From the NCBI GenBank assembly GCA_947503625.1, contig CANNEK010000001.1:800152-864151 (forward strand): 64,000 nt of DNA, given 5' to 3'. Numbering within the stretch: position 1 is the stretch's first letter; each line of letters starts with the position of its first letter. Source of the stretch: an uncultured Kordiimonas sp. (GTDB lineage Bacteria; Pseudomonadota; Alphaproteobacteria; Sphingomonadales; Kordiimonadaceae). The position numbers and the translations under genes are program-made. Below, piece by piece: positions 19,149 through 27,074 of this stretch. The notes under the pieces are model-generated. The model saw only the letters and a program-made list of their open reading frames with translations, made no database searches and was not told the DNA's origin.

Positions 19149-19596
19149 GGTCAGGCTTCTCTATCTGTTCACGAACGCTATTAACGGTTTCAGGCCCGAA
19201 AGAATTTGGCAGCAAAGTAAATAATGTAGTTTCCATCAGAACGTTGCCGTCCACATCGCACACGGTAATCGGTAAATCATCGGCGCGTGTAAACTCCCGC
19301 AACTGCTGACGGCAACCACCGCACGGCGTGCATACATCTTCATTGGGGCCGGCAACAACAACATGCCTGATACTACGACCACCCGAGATAATCATGTTGC
19401 CAATGGCGTTGGCCTCCGCACAAAATCCAAGCGGATAAGCGGCATTCTCAACATTACACCCCGCGTGGATACAACCATCGTCGCTCAACAGTGCTGCACC
19501 CACAGCAAAGCCCGAATAAGGCGAGTAGGACTGACCGCGAGCCTTGATCGCTGCATCAATCATTTCCGTCAACAACGCTTTATCGATCTTTTTCAT
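19141..19596 (-). CDS. cdd: Cytidine deaminase
   Basis: The 151-residue size fits the small, tetrameric type of cytidine deaminase, which converts (deoxy)cytidine to (deoxy)uridine. Zinc-site motifs are FCAEANAIG (Cys and catalytic Glu) and CTPCGGCRQQL (two Cys). YSPYSGFAVGAAL and GCNVENAAYPLG are typical substrate-binding parts. ATG 19596 is chosen because KKIDKALLTEMIDAA is the normal N-terminus; it overlaps the end of the upstream permease gene by 17 bases. The frame is open to 19638. It sits in the middle of the transport-catabolism operon and feeds deaminated nucleosides to DeoA. Confidence 0.95.
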   Translation of the reverse strand: MKKIDKALLTEMIDAAIKARGQSYSPYSGFAVGAALLSDDGCIHAGCNVENAAYPLGFCAEANAIGNMIISGGRSIRHVVVAGPNEDVCTPCGGCRQQLREFTRADDLPITVCDVDGNVLMETTLFTLLPNSFGPETVNSVREQIEKPDHD

Positions 19597-20551
19597 ACGG
19601 TATACCGCTTGCTTTTGGAGCTTCCATTTTACCGACAAAACCAGCCAAAATGACGACTGTCAGTACGTAGGGCAGCATGATGGTGAATTGAACCGGGATT
19701 TCGCCGATAAGAGGCAGGCTAACGCCCTGAAGTCTGCCTTGCAGTGCATCAACGAAAGCAAACAGCAGGCAGGCGAGCAGGGTGGGAACAGGCTTCCACT
19801 TGCCGAATATCATGGCAGCCAACGCCAGAAAACCCTTGCCTGCAGACATGTCTCGAATAAACCCGGCCCCAAGCGCCGTCGACAACGCGCTGCCAGACAT
19901 ACCGCAGAGTATTCCAGCAATAATCATCGCCTGATACCTGAGCAGCGTAACGGAAATACCCGCTGTATCAACTGCTTCCGGGTTCTCTCCAACAGCGCGC
20001 AACCTAAGCCCGAAACGGGTTCGATAGAGTATCCAGCCAACCACCGGCACCATCAGGAACGCAAGATAGGTAAGGAAAGAATGGCCGGACAACAGATTGC
20101 TATAGACCGCACCCACAAGCGGCACGTCTTGCAGTAAGTCTGCAAGCGGCAGGGTGATCTCGTTGAAACGCGCCTCGCTATCAAGTAGCGGTGTCTGACC
20201 ACCACGTGAAAACCACGCATTTGCAAGTGTTGGCGCCAAACCCGCAACCATGATGTTAATGGCCATGCCCGAAACTATCTGGTTGCCGCGCTGGTTAATC
20301 GAAACGTACCCATGGAGAAGCGCGAGCATTACAGAGACCAGTATGCCGGACAACAATCCCGCCCAGGGTGACCCGGTTATAGCAGCCGCACTGGCAGCAG
20401 CGAAGGCCGCAGCCAGCATCTTGCCCTCAAGGCCGATATCCACGATACCGGCACGTTCCGCACACAAACCCGCAAGCGCGGCCAGTATAAGCGGCGCAGC
20501 AATGCGGATGGCGGAATCCGACAAGAGTAAAATATCAGTCAAAAATTCCAT
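19580..20551 (-). CDS. Nucleoside ABC transporter permease (second permease)
   Basis: The 323-residue membrane protein belongs to the BPD_transp_2 family found with BMP-type nucleoside binding proteins (NupC/YufQ type). It has about nine hydrophobic segments and the blocks SAIRIAAPLILAALAGLCAE, GLEGKMLAAAFAAA, YRTRFGLRLRAVGENPEAVD and GFLALAAMIFGKW. The stop of the first permease overlaps this start by one base. It contributes half of the membrane channel for nucleoside import. The neighbouring deo genes support (deoxy)nucleosides as the substrate. Confidence 0.9.
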   Translation of the reverse strand: MEFLTDILLLSDSAIRIAAPLILAALAGLCAERAGIVDIGLEGKMLAAAFAAASAAAITGSPWAGLLSGILVSVMLALLHGYVSINQRGNQIVSGMAINIMVAGLAPTLANAWFSRGGQTPLLDSEARFNEITLPLADLLQDVPLVGAVYSNLLSGHSFLTYLAFLMVPVVGWILYRTRFGLRLRAVGENPEAVDTAGISVTLLRYQAMIIAGILCGMSGSALSTALGAGFIRDMSAGKGFLALAAMIFGKWKPVPTLLACLLFAFVDALQGRLQGVSLPLIGEIPVQFTIMLPYVLTVVILAGFVGKMEAPKASGIPYEKDR

Positions 20552-21660
20552 CAGGCAGCCCCCCTGCCCGCAAACCTGCCGTAGAGGGCGGCAACCGGCC
20601 GCCGCAACAGATGGGGCATGGCGCCTGCAAACAGAATCACCAGCCCCTGAATGACGACAATAAGGTCGCGTGTCACAGTTGGCATCTCAAACGCCAATTC
20701 GGCACCACCCTGATAAAGCACACCGAACAATATGGCCGCCAGAACGATACCAAGTGGATGGTTGCGCCCCATAAATGCAACTGCAATCCCGACAAAACCA
20801 TAGCCAAGAGTAAAATTGCCAATCAGCCGCAATTGTTCGCCAAGCAATTCGTTGAGCCCCATCATCCCCGCCAAGGCACCAGACATCATCAGTGCGATGA
20901 TTGTCACCCGCGGCACTGAAACGCCGGCAAAAGCGGCAGCTGAAGCGTTTTTGCCAGCAACACGCATCTCATAACCAAATCGGGTACGGCTTAAAAGAAA
21001 CCACACTGCAAGTGCCGCCAGAAGCGCGATCAGAAAGGAAAGGTTGAGCGGGCTTTGCTCAAAGCTTACGCCGAAATAGGCCAGGACCTCATGAAACTGC
21101 ATCAAACCCGCGCCGTCGGGGAAGTCACTGCTTTCCGGCATTTGCCCGCCGGGGCGCTGCAGTGGACCAACAAGAAGATAGGCCAGCAAAGCGGAAGCAA
21201 TGAAGTTGAACATGATCGTTGTGATAACGATGTGGCTACCACGTCTCGCCTGTAGCCATGCCGGAACAAAAGCCCAGCCTGCGCCAAAAAGCGCAGCCCC
21301 TGCGACGGCGACAAATACTGACAACAGCGGTGCCGTGTCTCCAAGCCAGAATACCGCCAACGTGAGTCCGAGCCCACCAAGCATCGCCTGGCCTTCGCCG
21401 CCGATATTGAAATGACCCGCATGAAACGCAACTGAAACAGCGAGGCCGGTAAAGATGAAATTTGTCGCGTAATAAAATGTATAGCCGATGGCTTCTTCGT
21501 AACCGAACGCCCCTTCAATCAACAGGCCGAGCGCAAAAAACGGGTCCTCCCCAAGGCCCCAGACGACCAGACCGGAAACAAACAATGCCACAAGGATGTT
21601 TAAAAACGGCATCAACAGCGATTCCAGAACTGTCGGCAATTTTGCAGGTACTGCACTCAT
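20551..21660 (-). CDS. Nucleoside ABC transporter permease (first permease)
   Basis: This is a 369-residue permease of the same superfamily (NupB/YufP type), with about ten membrane segments and a longer N-terminus than its partner. Marks include YYATNFIFTGLAVSVAFHAG, NIGGEGQAMLGGLGL, SRTRFGYEMRVAGKNASAAA and FVGIAVAFMGRNHPLG. The start overlaps the ATPase stop (21657-21660) and the end overlaps the second permease start by one base, so the three are tightly coupled. Confidence 0.9.
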   Translation of the reverse strand: MSAVPAKLPTVLESLLMPFLNILVALFVSGLVVWGLGEDPFFALGLLIEGAFGYEEAIGYTFYYATNFIFTGLAVSVAFHAGHFNIGGEGQAMLGGLGLTLAVFWLGDTAPLLSVFVAVAGAALFGAGWAFVPAWLQARRGSHIVITTIMFNFIASALLAYLLVGPLQRPGGQMPESSDFPDGAGLMQFHEVLAYFGVSFEQSPLNLSFLIALLAALAVWFLLSRTRFGYEMRVAGKNASAAAFAGVSVPRVTIIALMMSGALAGMMGLNELLGEQLRLIGNFTLGYGFVGIAVAFMGRNHPLGIVLAAILFGVLYQGGAELAFEMPTVTRDLIVVIQGLVILFAGAMPHLLRRPVAALYGRFAGRGAA

Positions 21661-23198
21661 GGCGTTGCAAGCTCCCCTGACGATCCTGCCATCATCAGTC
21701 CTATCGAACGTTCGTCCGCATCTTCAATGGCAACAACGCCTTCAAGCACACCGCAACACATCACCGCAATTCTATCACTGATGGTCATCAACTCATCAAG
21801 GTCCGCCGAGACAACCAACAGAGCTTTTCCTGCATTTCTGAGCTCGGTTATCTGATCATGAATTTTTGTGACTGCGCCAATATCGACCCCGCGGGTCGGC
21901 TGGCCAACAATCAAGGTCTGTGGGTCGCGGGCGAGTTCACGGGCGATAACCAGTTTCTGCTGATTGCCGCCCGAAAATGCAGCAACTGGCAGCTCCGGAT
22001 TTCTTGGCCTGACATCCTGGCTTTCAAAATAGCGAGCCGCAGCTGCGGCAATAGCCTTCAGCCTGAGCAAGCCGTTGCGACAAAAATCAGCGCTACGCTG
22101 ATAACCGAGAATGGCGTTTTCAGTCGCGGTCATCGTCTCGACCACCCCCGTTTTAAGCCTGTCTTCCGCCACATGAGCAAGCCCGGAATCCCGCAGTTCT
22201 ATCGGGCCTGTGAAAGTGTTGGGAGAGTTTGTCACATTACCTGAAAGACTCACAGTACCGTTAGTCACCTGCCGCAAACCTGTCAGAACTTCCAGAAGCT
22301 CTGTCTGGCCATTGCCCGCCACACCGGCAACCCCCAGAACTTCACCATCATATATTTCCAGCGAAACGTTCTTCAGCGCTTCATGCCCGTGATCAGACTG
22401 CGCACACACACTTTCAAGCTTCATGCGCGGCATGCCTTTGCTGCCATCGCGGCGCTCTACTGCACGACTGATTTTTGCGCCTACCATGGCTTCCGCCAGC
22501 GCATCAGGTGTTGTTTCAGCGGTTGCAGTTCTGACAATCACTTTGCCTGCACGTATCACCGTCACTGTGTCTGTTACCGCCATAATTTCTTGGAGCTTGT
22601 GGGTAACGAACAAGATCGTTTTACCTCGGCTTTTCAATAGTCTGACCAGATCAAACAACTGATCGCATTCCTGTGGCGTCAAAACCGCTGTAGGTTCGTC
22701 CAGGATCAACACGTCTGCGCCGCGGAAAAGGGCCTTCAAAATTTCCACGCGCTGCCGTTCCCCCACCGAAAGCTGGCTCACAGGCGCGTCCAGCGGCAAG
22801 TCAAATCCAAACTGCTGCTCCAGGCCTTTGAGTTTTGCTTTTGCGTCAGCAGCAGCATGCCTTAACAGCCCCTGGCCCTCAGCGCCGAGGATAATATTTT
22901 CCAGTACGGTAAAGGGCTCGACCAGCATGAAGTGCTGGTGCACCATCGCAATGCCTGCTGCCATCGCTTCGGAAGGACTATCCAGAGACAGTTTTTCGCC
23001 GTTTACGATCAGGTCTCCGCTATTGGGTTGATAAAACCCGAACAGCATCTTCAGGAGTGTGGACTTGCCAGCGCCGTTTTCCCCCACAATGCCATGCACT
23101 GTGCCCTGCTCGACAACAAGCGATATGTTGTCGTTCGCCTGCACATTGCCAAAGCGCTTGCAAAGGTCTTTTGTTTCAATGGCTGGTGCCAGACTCAT
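21657..23198 (-). CDS. Nucleoside ABC transporter ATP-binding protein
   Basis: The 513-residue protein contains two fused nucleotide-binding domains, as in simple-sugar and BMP-type nucleoside transporters (NupA/YufO). Domain 1 has Walker A GENGAGKSTL, signature LSVGERQRVEILKAL and Walker B VLILDEPTAVL. Domain 2 has a degenerate first loop (GVAGNGQTELLEV), signature FSGGNQQKLVIAREL and LIVGQPTRGVD. Loss of catalytic features in one half is normal for this group. It lies between the binding-protein gene and the two permease genes and energises nucleoside import. Confidence 0.93.
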   Translation of the reverse strand: MSLAPAIETKDLCKRFGNVQANDNISLVVEQGTVHGIVGENGAGKSTLLKMLFGFYQPNSGDLIVNGEKLSLDSPSEAMAAGIAMVHQHFMLVEPFTVLENIILGAEGQGLLRHAAADAKAKLKGLEQQFGFDLPLDAPVSQLSVGERQRVEILKALFRGADVLILDEPTAVLTPQECDQLFDLVRLLKSRGKTILFVTHKLQEIMAVTDTVTVIRAGKVIVRTATAETTPDALAEAMVGAKISRAVERRDGSKGMPRMKLESVCAQSDHGHEALKNVSLEIYDGEVLGVAGVAGNGQTELLEVLTGLRQVTNGTVSLSGNVTNSPNTFTGPIELRDSGLAHVAEDRLKTGVVETMTATENAILGYQRSADFCRNGLLRLKAIAAAAARYFESQDVRPRNPELPVAAFSGGNQQKLVIARELARDPQTLIVGQPTRGVDIGAVTKIHDQITELRNAGKALLVVSADLDELMTISDRIAVMCCGVLEGVVAIEDADERSIGLMMAGSSGELATP

Positions 23199-23250
23199 TC
23201 ATTTGTTCCTTGCAACCAAACCATAGTCAGGAGATCCCGGCCACACGCGT

Positions 23251-24252
23251 TTAATGGCCCGAGTTGCCACCGTCCACGTCATCAACGGTTATCTCGCCTG
23301 CAATGATTTTCGCACGGGCGTCTTCAAGGCGCTCACGCATCTCTGCGGTAATCAGGGTCGCATTATGTTCATCCATCGCATAGTCAACACCGCCCTCCGG
23401 CAAGCCCAATACCTGATGCCCCGATTTCCAGGTACCGGCATTCGCCTGCTGCATCGCCTGCGACACGGCAAGATCAACCCGTTTCAGCATACTGGTCAGT
23501 ACAAAGCCAGGCTGCACATGGTTTTGATTGCTGTCGACACCGATGGCAAGCGCGCCACTGTCTTTGGCTGCATTGATGACCCCAAGCCCGGAAGGGCCCG
23601 CGGCTGAGAAAATAACGTCTACACCGCGTGCGTATTGGCTTTTCGCCATTTCAGATGCCTTGATCGGGTCGTTCCACGCGGACGGCGTTGTACCCACATA
23701 GTTCTCGATAAAGTCCAAATCATCTCTTACGAACTGAGCGCCCTGTACGTAACCAACCTGAAACCTGCGGATCAGGGGGATATCCATGCCACCAATAAAA
23801 CCGACCTTACCACTTTTTGTCGCCATGGCTGCCGCCATGCCGACGAGAAAAGATCCTTCGTTTTCCTTAAAGGTGATTGATTGCACGTTCGGCAGATCAA
23901 TGATTGCGTCAATCACGGTGAACTTCACGTTGGGGTATTGCTCCGCAACGTTTCTCACAGCGACGGAATACCCTACACCCACTGCTACAATCAAATCTGC
24001 CTTGCGGCGCGCGAATCGCTTCAGAGCCTGTTCATACTGAGTTTCACTGTTCGGCTCGAAATCCCGGAAATCGATGCCGCTTTCGGTGGCAAACTTCTCG
24101 GCGCCTCGAAACGCAGCTTCGTTAAATGATTTATCAAATTTGCCGCCAATATCATACAAGAGGACCGGCTTGAAATCCTGTGCAAACGCCAATGTAGACG
24201 GCGTGCTGGCCAGAACCAAAAGTGCCACCACTCTCACGAATAAATATTTCAC
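23251..24252 (-). CDS. BMP-family nucleoside-binding protein
   Basis: The 333-residue extracytoplasmic solute-binding protein belongs to the BMP/PnrA family, which delivers nucleosides to ABC transporters. GTG 24252 is chosen because GGGAGC lies just before it and a signal peptide (KYLFVRVVALLVLASTPS, cleaved near AFAQ) begins there; the frame stays open to 24336. Family blocks are LLYDIGGKFDKSFNEAAF, NEGSFLVGMAAAMATKSGKV, GFIGGMDIPLIRRFQ, ARGVDVIFSAAGPSGLGV and GVDSNQN. It is the first gene of the minus-strand transport/deo operon. A RutR-like site lies between it and the divergent upp gene. Confidence 0.92.
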   Translation of the reverse strand: MKYLFVRVVALLVLASTPSTLAFAQDFKPVLLYDIGGKFDKSFNEAAFRGAEKFATESGIDFRDFEPNSETQYEQALKRFARRKADLIVAVGVGYSVAVRNVAEQYPNVKFTVIDAIIDLPNVQSITFKENEGSFLVGMAAAMATKSGKVGFIGGMDIPLIRRFQVGYVQGAQFVRDDLDFIENYVGTTPSAWNDPIKASEMAKSQYARGVDVIFSAAGPSGLGVINAAKDSGALAIGVDSNQNHVQPGFVLTSMLKRVDLAVSQAMQQANAGTWKSGHQVLGLPEGGVDYAMDEHNATLITAEMRERLEDARAKIIAGEITVDDVDGGNSGH

Positions 24253-24356
24253 GAATTTTCGCTCCCTATTGGCGGAAAAATGCATATGATCCCTTATGCA
24301 TCGAACACATGCGCGGGCGCAAGGGAACCAGAGCATTTAGGGGAGGTCAACCATTT

Positions 24357-24372
24357 TTGACAAATAGGTCAG
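24357..24372. promoter_or_regulatory. RutR-like operator between bmp/deo operon and upp
   Basis: TTGACAAATAGGTCAG agrees at 11 of 14 defined positions with the palindromic E. coli RutR consensus TTGACCANNTGGTCAA. It lies in the divergent region between the nucleoside-transport operon (minus) and upp (plus). A further GGTCAA occurs at 24346-24351. Caution: TTGACA is also a -35 sequence. Confidence 0.5.
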
Positions 24373-24457
24373 GATTGGGTCGACAGCCGCTGTCAAAATG
24401 ACTATTGAAGGCCATCGCATTGCACAAGGATGTGCATTCTTGAGGGGGAGCGTTTAG

Positions 24458-25096
24458 ATGACGAAATCGGTAACTGTTGTTGACCACCCTTTGGTGCAGC
24501 ACAAGCTGACGTTGCTGCGCCGCAAAGAGGCCAGCACGGCGGAATTTCGCAAACTGCTGCGGGAAATCGGCCTTTTTCTCGGATATGAGGCGCTTAGGGA
24601 CCTGCCAATCGGCAAGATTCAGATTGAAACGCCTGTGTGCGCAACGGAGGCACCCGTGCTCGCTGGCAAGAAACTCACTTTCATTTCCGTGCTTCGCGCG
24701 GGTGACGGCTTGCTGGGCCCGATGCTTGAGCTGGTGCCATCTGCGCGCGTGGGGCAAATTGGCCTCGCTCGGGACGAGGAAACCCTTCAACCGACCAAGT
24801 ATTTTTTCAAGGTGCCGAAAGATATATCGAGTCGCCTGAATGTTGTCCTCGACCCCATGCTTGCAACAGGCCACTCGGCAGTGCGGGCGGTACAGGAAAT
24901 GAAGGATGCGGGTGCAAACGACCTGAGGTTCGTTTGCTTGCTGGCTGCACCCGAAGGTGTGGAAACTTTTACCAAGGCGCACCCAGATGTTCCGGTAGTG
25001 ACCGCCTCAATCGACGATCATTTGAATGACAAGGCCTATATTGTTCCCGGTTTGGGGGATGCGGGCGATAGACTATTTGGAACCAAGGGGGCCTAA
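24458..25096 (+). CDS. upp: Uracil phosphoribosyltransferase
   Basis: Upp joins uracil and PRPP to UMP. The 212-residue length fits. It shows the family start [18 protein letters not shown], the uracil-enzyme blocks [19 protein letters not shown] and [16 protein letters not shown], the PRPP loop [13 protein letters not shown], and the uracil-binding end [16 protein letters not shown]. The ribosome site GAGGGGGAG precedes ATG 24458. A small stem (TGCAC 24421-24425 with GTGCA 24432-24436) lies in the leader. The phosphoribosyltransferase and nucleoside phosphorylase genes follow closely, giving a divergent salvage operon. Confidence 0.96.
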   Translation: MTKSVTVVDHPLVQHKLTLLRRKEASTAEFRKLLREIGLFLGYEALRDLPIGKIQIETPVCATEAPVLAGKKLTFISVLRAGDGLLGPMLELVPSARVGQIGLARDEETLQPTKYFFKVPKDISSRLNVVLDPMLATGHSAVRAVQEMKDAGANDLRFVCLLAAPEGVETFTKAHPDVPVVTASIDDHLNDKAYIVPGLGDAGDRLFGTKGA

Positions 25097-25101
25097 GCTT
25101 T

Positions 25102-25656
25102 ATGTCTGTAACAAAAAAATATGTAACTGCTCAGGAATTACTGGACGATTCGTTTGATCTGGGCGTGAAAATTCTGAAAAGCGGCTTCAGGCCGAAATTC
25201 ATTGTTGGCGTTTGGCGCGGTGGAACACCAACTGGAATCGCTGTTCAGGAAATCCTGGATTATTACGGTGTGGATACCGATCATATTGCGATCAGGACAT
25301 CAAGCTACATCGGCATGCAGCAACAAAAAGAAGTGAAGGTTCACGGCCTCGAATACATCGTAAACAACATCAATGCTGAAGACAGTCTTCTGATTGTTGA
25401 CGACGTATTTGACAGCGGACGCTCTATTGCGGCGACCATTGACCATCTAAAAGAAAAGTGCCGCCGCAACACGCCTGATGTGATTAAAATCGCAACGGTA
25501 TATTTCAAACCAACACGCAATGTAACGAACCTTGAGCCTGATTTCTATTGTCACGAAACAGACGACTGGCTGGTATTCCCACACGAGCTTTCTGACATGA
25601 CAAAAGATGAAATCCGTGAACACAAAGGACTGAATTTGCCGGAAATCGAGATTTAA
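25102..25656 (+). CDS. Hypoxanthine-type phosphoribosyltransferase
   Basis: The 184-residue type I phosphoribosyltransferase has PRPP loop LLIVDDVFDSGRSIAAT and the flexible-loop/PPi region IVGVWRGGTPTGIAVQEIL. It resembles the hypoxanthine/guanine branch; it starts five bases after upp. The C-terminal DDWLVFPHELSD fits purine phosphoribosyltransferases of this kind. It would make IMP/GMP from bases released by the following nucleoside phosphorylase. Xanthine or another 6-oxopurine as main substrate cannot be excluded. Confidence 0.82.
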   Translation: MSVTKKYVTAQELLDDSFDLGVKILKSGFRPKFIVGVWRGGTPTGIAVQEILDYYGVDTDHIAIRTSSYIGMQQQKEVKVHGLEYIVNNINAEDSLLIVDDVFDSGRSIAATIDHLKEKCRRNTPDVIKIATVYFKPTRNVTNLEPDFYCHETDDWLVFPHELSDMTKDEIREHKGLNLPEIEI

Positions 25657-25677
25657 TCTCAAAGGTAGGGGACAATC

Positions 25678-26499
25678 ATGAGCTACGAAGACGTTCAAAA
25701 TTGCGCAAGCTACATTCGCGAGCGTTTCAACGGCGAGATGCCAAAGATGGCATTGGTGTTGGGTAGCGGGCTCAACAGCATGGCTGATGCAATCGAGGAC
25801 GCCACCGTTTTCTCCTACCTTGACCTGCCCGGTTTTCCGGAACCAACTGTCGAAGGGCATGCGGGTCACATGCATATCGGAAAACTCGAGGGCAAACCTG
25901 TTATCTGCATGCAGGGGCGCGCTCATGCCTACGAGGGCCATGCGCCGGAAAAACTGGCTTATGCAACACGTGTTCTCTGGGCACTCGGAGTGGAAATTCT
26001 GGTCCTGACCAACGCTGCGGGCAGTTTGATGGAAAAAGCAGGCCCCGGAAGTCTGGTTGCAATTACAGACCACATCAACTTTTCAGGCATCAATCCACTG
26101 GTCGGTGTCAATGATGACCGGTTCGGGCCGCGCTTCCCCGATATGACCAGTGCCTGGGACAAAGGCCTTACAAAAGACCTGCAGCAATGCGCTACAGCTC
26201 TGGACATCACGCTTCATGAAGGCACCTATTTGATGGCAAAAGGCCCGAATTTCGAAACACCCGCAGAGATCGGTGCGTTTCGGGTTATGGGGGCTGACGC
26301 TGTTGGCATGTCTACGGTGCCGGAGTGTCTGGCAGCCCGCCATGTGGGAATGCGCGTATGTGGCATCAGCTCGATCACCAACTATGCCGCCGGCATGACA
26401 GGTGAAGAACTGACCCATGATGAAACCATGGAGTTCGGGGCAATTGCAGCGGTCAATCTGGAAAAGCTCCTGCGCGCCTTCATCGAACGTGTCGCATAA
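25678..26499 (+). CDS. Purine nucleoside phosphorylase (trimeric type)
   Basis: The 273-residue protein matches the trimeric PNP family (PunA/XapA-like), which splits inosine and guanosine nucleosides with phosphate. Motifs are ALVLGSGLNSMADAI (phosphate loop), GRAHAYEGHAPEKLAY, LTNAAGSL, MAKGPNFETPAEIGAFRVMG and AVGMSTVPE, then CGISSITNYAAGM. GTAGGGGAC gives a clear ribosome site before ATG 25678. It works with the neighbouring phosphoribosyltransferase for base salvage and with DeoB/DeoC for sugar catabolism. The exported adenosine deaminase at 32204-33748 would produce its inosine substrates. Confidence 0.92.
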   Translation: MSYEDVQNCASYIRERFNGEMPKMALVLGSGLNSMADAIEDATVFSYLDLPGFPEPTVEGHAGHMHIGKLEGKPVICMQGRAHAYEGHAPEKLAYATRVLWALGVEILVLTNAAGSLMEKAGPGSLVAITDHINFSGINPLVGVNDDRFGPRFPDMTSAWDKGLTKDLQQCATALDITLHEGTYLMAKGPNFETPAEIGAFRVMGADAVGMSTVPECLAARHVGMRVCGISSITNYAAGMTGEELTHDETMEFGAIAAVNLEKLLRAFIERVA

Positions 26500-26582
26500 G
26501 GGTTTTGGGTCAAATCGACTTTCTGCTCTGATTGCGATAGGCTGCTTGAAATAAACACCTACCGACAGCAGAGGAGCACACC

Positions 26583-27047
26583 ATGATTTCCCGCACCAAA
26601 ACGCTCGGTTTCGGCTTGGCCCTGTTGCTGGCTTCCGCCCCAGCATATGCCCAGTCCAGCGAGGACACGGCCTCGATTGAGGCTACCGCCATGGACTATA
26701 TCCTTGGCTTTTATCAGGGTAAGCCCGAGCGCCTTGAGCGGGCACTTTCGCCAGAACTCAAAAAACTGGGCTGGGGCCGCCGTGCACCGGAAGGAGCATA
26801 CAACGGCCCATGGTATATGACCAAAGACAGCGCCAAAGAGTTTGCTCCCGGCTATGCCGAAGGCGAGAAACTACCTGCGGATGCATATCGAAAAGTCGAA
26901 ATTCTGGATCAGCTCGACAAGATAGCCAGCGTGCGCATCGAGGCTGTCTGGGGCATCGACTATATTCATATGGCAAAAATCGACGGCGACTGGAAAATCT
27001 ACAATGTCATCTGGCAAACCTGGCCTGACGGCAATGAACGCAAATAG
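26583..27047 (+). CDS. Exported NTF2-like (putative lumazine-binding family) protein
   Basis: The 154-residue protein has a signal peptide (SRTKTLGFGLALLLASAPAYA) and then a single NTF2-fold domain. It resembles the lumazine-binding-2/DUF4440 group: SIEATAMDYILGFYQGKPER at the start and ASVRIEAVWGIDYIHMAKID with DGDWKIYNVIWQTWP at the end. Family members are often annotated without function. GAGGAGC precedes the ATG. It follows the nucleoside phosphorylase by 83 bases and is convergent with the aldehyde dehydrogenase gene. A role in the salvage pathway is not evident. Confidence 0.65.
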   Translation: MISRTKTLGFGLALLLASAPAYAQSSEDTASIEATAMDYILGFYQGKPERLERALSPELKKLGWGRRAPEGAYNGPWYMTKDSAKEFAPGYAEGEKLPADAYRKVEILDQLDKIASVRIEAVWGIDYIHMAKIDGDWKIYNVIWQTWPDGNERK

Positions 27048-27074
27048 TTCGAAACTTTTGGTTTCCGGAGGTGA